Shown: piece by piece, positions 12,664 to 13,735 of the stretch | How positions within the stretch are numbered: the stretch's first letter is position 1 | Layout of the letters: each line of letters opens with the position of its first letter | Translations under genes and position numbers: made by a program | The notes under the pieces: model-generated | What the model saw: the letters and a program-made list of their open reading frames with translations, nothing else | Told to the model about the DNA's origin: nothing | Database searches by the model: none | DNA from: Bacteroidales bacterium UBA1205 | Lineage (GTDB): Bacteria > Bacteroidota > Bacteroidia > Bacteroidales > WCHB1-69 | Direction: 5' to 3' | Assembly: GCA_002309615.1 (NCBI GenBank) | Contig: DBXT01000019.1 | Location: 1-13,735 of the forward strand | DNA length: 13,735 bases

Positions 12664-13636
12664 ATAAATCAGTCAATCGTTTATTAATCTCTTGCCATTT
12701 TTGCTCCGAAAATTTTGCCCCCACTACCTCCACTATCATGGAAGAAACATAGGATCCCATCAAGGCACATTGTTGAATAGCTTTATCTTGTGCGTAACCT
12801 GCTAAAAAACCGGCTGCATATAAATCCCCTGCACCGGTGGTATCCACACGTTGAGCCTCATATACATCCACATGCAAGATATGTTCTCCTTGTTGAACCC
12901 ATGAGCCTTGTTTACCGACTTTTACAACGGCAATATTACATTGTTGTGCAATAACAGACAAAGCTTCTTCGGGCGACTTTCCCGTATACGCTTTGGCTTC
13001 TTCTTCATTGGCAAACACTATATCTACATATTGAGACACCATGTTTTGTAAAAAATCCAAATTATCTTCCACCACATTATAACTGGCCAAATCCAAAGAT
13101 ATTTCCATATTTGCTTTTTTGGCCGATTGCATAATATGTTGTATCAAATCATGATTTTGCAATAAATATCCTTCCACATGCACCATATCATAATTTTCAA
13201 ACATCGACGGCACGATATCCTTTGCTTGTAAATCGGCTGCCGTTCCCAAATAGGTGGCCATAGTACGCTCACCGTCTGGGGAAATAAGAGCGGTACAAAA
13301 ACCGGACATATCTTCGCTGACTATCATTTGCGGGCATACGCCATGCCATTGCAAATCGGCAACATATTTGTTACCATATACATCCTTTCCCACTTTTCCT
13401 ACAAAAGATGCAGGCACGCCCATGCGGGCGATGCCACAAATGGTGTTGGCCGCAGAGCCGCCGGACACTAATTGGAAAGGCATATTTTGCAAAGCATTTC
13501 TTATTTCGCAAGCAGACGAATAATCAATAAGTTGCATACTGCCTTTAGGTAAATTATAAACCGATAATATTGTATCATCTTGAATTTTCACCAAGATATC
13601 CGCCAAAGCATTTCCTATTCCTAATATTCTTTTCAT
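12662..13636 (-). CDS. PfkB-family carbohydrate/nucleoside kinase (adenosine kinase-like)
   Basis: A 324-residue ribokinase-fold protein of normal length. PfkB signature 1 is 'SGGSAANT' (58-65, after 'QLV') and signature 2 is 'DTTGAGDLYAAGFLAGY' (265-281), in which Asp271 is the catalytic base and GAG forms the anion hole. 'VFANEEEAKAYTG' (207-219) and 'VVKVGKQGSWV' (237-247) are further family landmarks. 'KGSMQLID' (31-38) and the overall pattern resemble the adenosine-kinase-like group common in Bacteroidota; the substrate (adenosine, ribose or another sugar) cannot be fixed. It phosphorylates a hydroxymethyl group using ATP in the cytoplasm. It starts only 18 bases after the T-run of the tRNA terminator and no good promoter is visible there, so it may depend on read-through from the tRNA transcript. 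It is probably housekeeping and unrelated to the pigment pathway. Confidence 0.88.
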   Translation of the reverse strand: MKRILGIGNALADILVKIQDDTILSVYNLPKGSMQLIDYSSACEIRNALQNMPFQLVSGGSAANTICGIARMGVPASFVGKVGKDVYGNKYVADLQWHGVCPQMIVSEDMSGFCTALISPDGERTMATYLGTAADLQAKDIVPSMFENYDMVHVEGYLLQNHDLIQHIMQSAKKANMEISLDLASYNVVEDNLDFLQNMVSQYVDIVFANEEEAKAYTGKSPEEALSVIAQQCNIAVVKVGKQGSWVQQGEHILHVDVYEAQRVDTTGAGDLYAAGFLAGYAQDKAIQQCALMGSYVSSMIVEVVGAKFSEQKWQEINKRLTDL

Positions 13637-13654
13637 TGTATCTATGTTGAAAGT

Positions 13655-13681
13655 AAAAAAAAAGCCGGTTTCTACCGGCTT
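13655..13681 (-). terminator. Rho-independent terminator of tRNA-Asn
   Basis: A perfect 8-bp stem (AAGCCGGT at 13662-13669 with ACCGGCTT at 13674-13681) encloses a 4-base loop. On the minus strand it is followed by a run of T residues (plus-strand A-run 13655-13661). It starts within two bases of the tRNA 3' end at 13683. It would end tRNA transcription just before the kinase start codon at 13636. Confidence 0.85.
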
Positions 13682-13682
13682 G

Positions 13683-13735
13683 CTCCCCCTGCTGGACTTG
13701 AACCAGCGACCCTCTGATTAACAGTCAGATGCTCT
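13683..13735 (-). tRNA. tRNA-Asn (anticodon GTT), 3' part; 5' end outside the window
   Basis: Read on the minus strand, the sequence contains the end of the D arm (AGAGCA), an anticodon stem TCTGA/TCAGA around the loop CTGTTAA (plus-strand 13718-13724, anticodon GTT), a variable loop, a T arm (GCTGG/CCAGC with TTCAAGT), the 3' acceptor strand AGGGGGA and the discriminator G at 13683. The 3' CCA is not encoded (the next bases are CAA), so it must be added after transcription. The acceptor 5' strand and most of the D arm lie beyond the window edge. Confidence 0.93.

Noticed and set aside
12203..12667. Open frame of 154 codons on the plus strand reaching into the intergenic region
   Set aside because: Most of it is antisense to the FabI-like gene; its end runs through the promoter and the poly-T tract, giving a low-complexity Phe/Lys-rich tail. 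No domain is visible.
13683..13735. tRNA-Asn as an integration site for a mobile island carrying the cluster
   Set aside because: A housekeeping-like kinase lies between the tRNA and the cluster, no integrase is present, and no direct repeat of the tRNA 3' end was seen at the other end of the window.
1..13735. CRISPR arrays, insertion sequences, riboswitches or long repeats
   Set aside because: No regularly spaced repeats, transposase or inverted-repeat ends were seen, and all non-coding gaps are under 160 bases with no recognisable riboswitch core.

Overview
The window holds one long, tightly packed minus-strand gene cluster (about 143 to 12504), with a sugar or nucleoside kinase gene and the 3' part of a tRNA-Asn upstream of it. 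The organism is most likely a member of the Bacteroidota. The evidence is an exact TAnnTTTG-type -7 promoter element upstream of the cluster, weak or absent Shine-Dalgarno sequences, AT-rich DNA, a periplasmic protein with a typical '...FA|Q' signal peptide, and an aromatic amino acid lyase very like the characterised tyrosine ammonia-lyase of Flavobacterium johnsoniae. The genus cannot be told from the window.

Layout, read in the direction of transcription (right to left): partial tRNA-Asn and its terminator (13655-13735); a PfkB-family kinase (12662-13636); a 157-base intergenic region with a possible terminator and a clear promoter (12505-12661); then 14 genes. These are a FabI-like reductase, a tyrosine ammonia-lyase, an O-methyltransferase-type protein, an acyl carrier protein (ACP), an LpxL-like acyltransferase, a ketosynthase with an extra half-domain, a second ACP, a second ketosynthase fused to a chain-length-factor-like domain, a four-helix EamA/SMR-like membrane protein, a LolA-like periplasmic protein, a FabB-like ketosynthase, two hotdog dehydratase-like proteins, and a phytoene-desaturase/retinol-saturase-like FAD oxidoreductase. 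Most junctions overlap (ATGA, TGATG, short overlaps) or abut (TAAATG); the largest gap is 21 bases. This indicates one polycistronic, translationally coupled operon. The last 142 bases hold no gene I can assign.

The gene set matches a type II fatty-acid/polyketide pathway for an aryl polyene or flexirubin-like pigment. Tyrosine is deaminated to 4-coumarate as the aryl starter. Two ACPs, three ketosynthases and a probable hetero-dimeric dehydratase build a conjugated polyene. A methyltransferase and an FAD enzyme may tailor it. The acyltransferase, LolA-like protein and small transporter suggest attachment to a lipid and delivery to the outer membrane. The assignment is inference from family membership and gene order.

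Several points depart from the textbook system. Both long ketosynthases carry an additional C-terminal half-ketosynthase domain, and one of these looks like the separate chain-length factor of known aryl polyene systems, here fused in cis. The only reductase is FabI-like and lacks one of the usual active-site tyrosines. The methyltransferase lacks the usual catalytic histidine. No dedicated ketoreductase, coumarate-activating ligase, phosphopantetheinyl transferase, DarA/DarB or MMPL-type exporter is present in the window.
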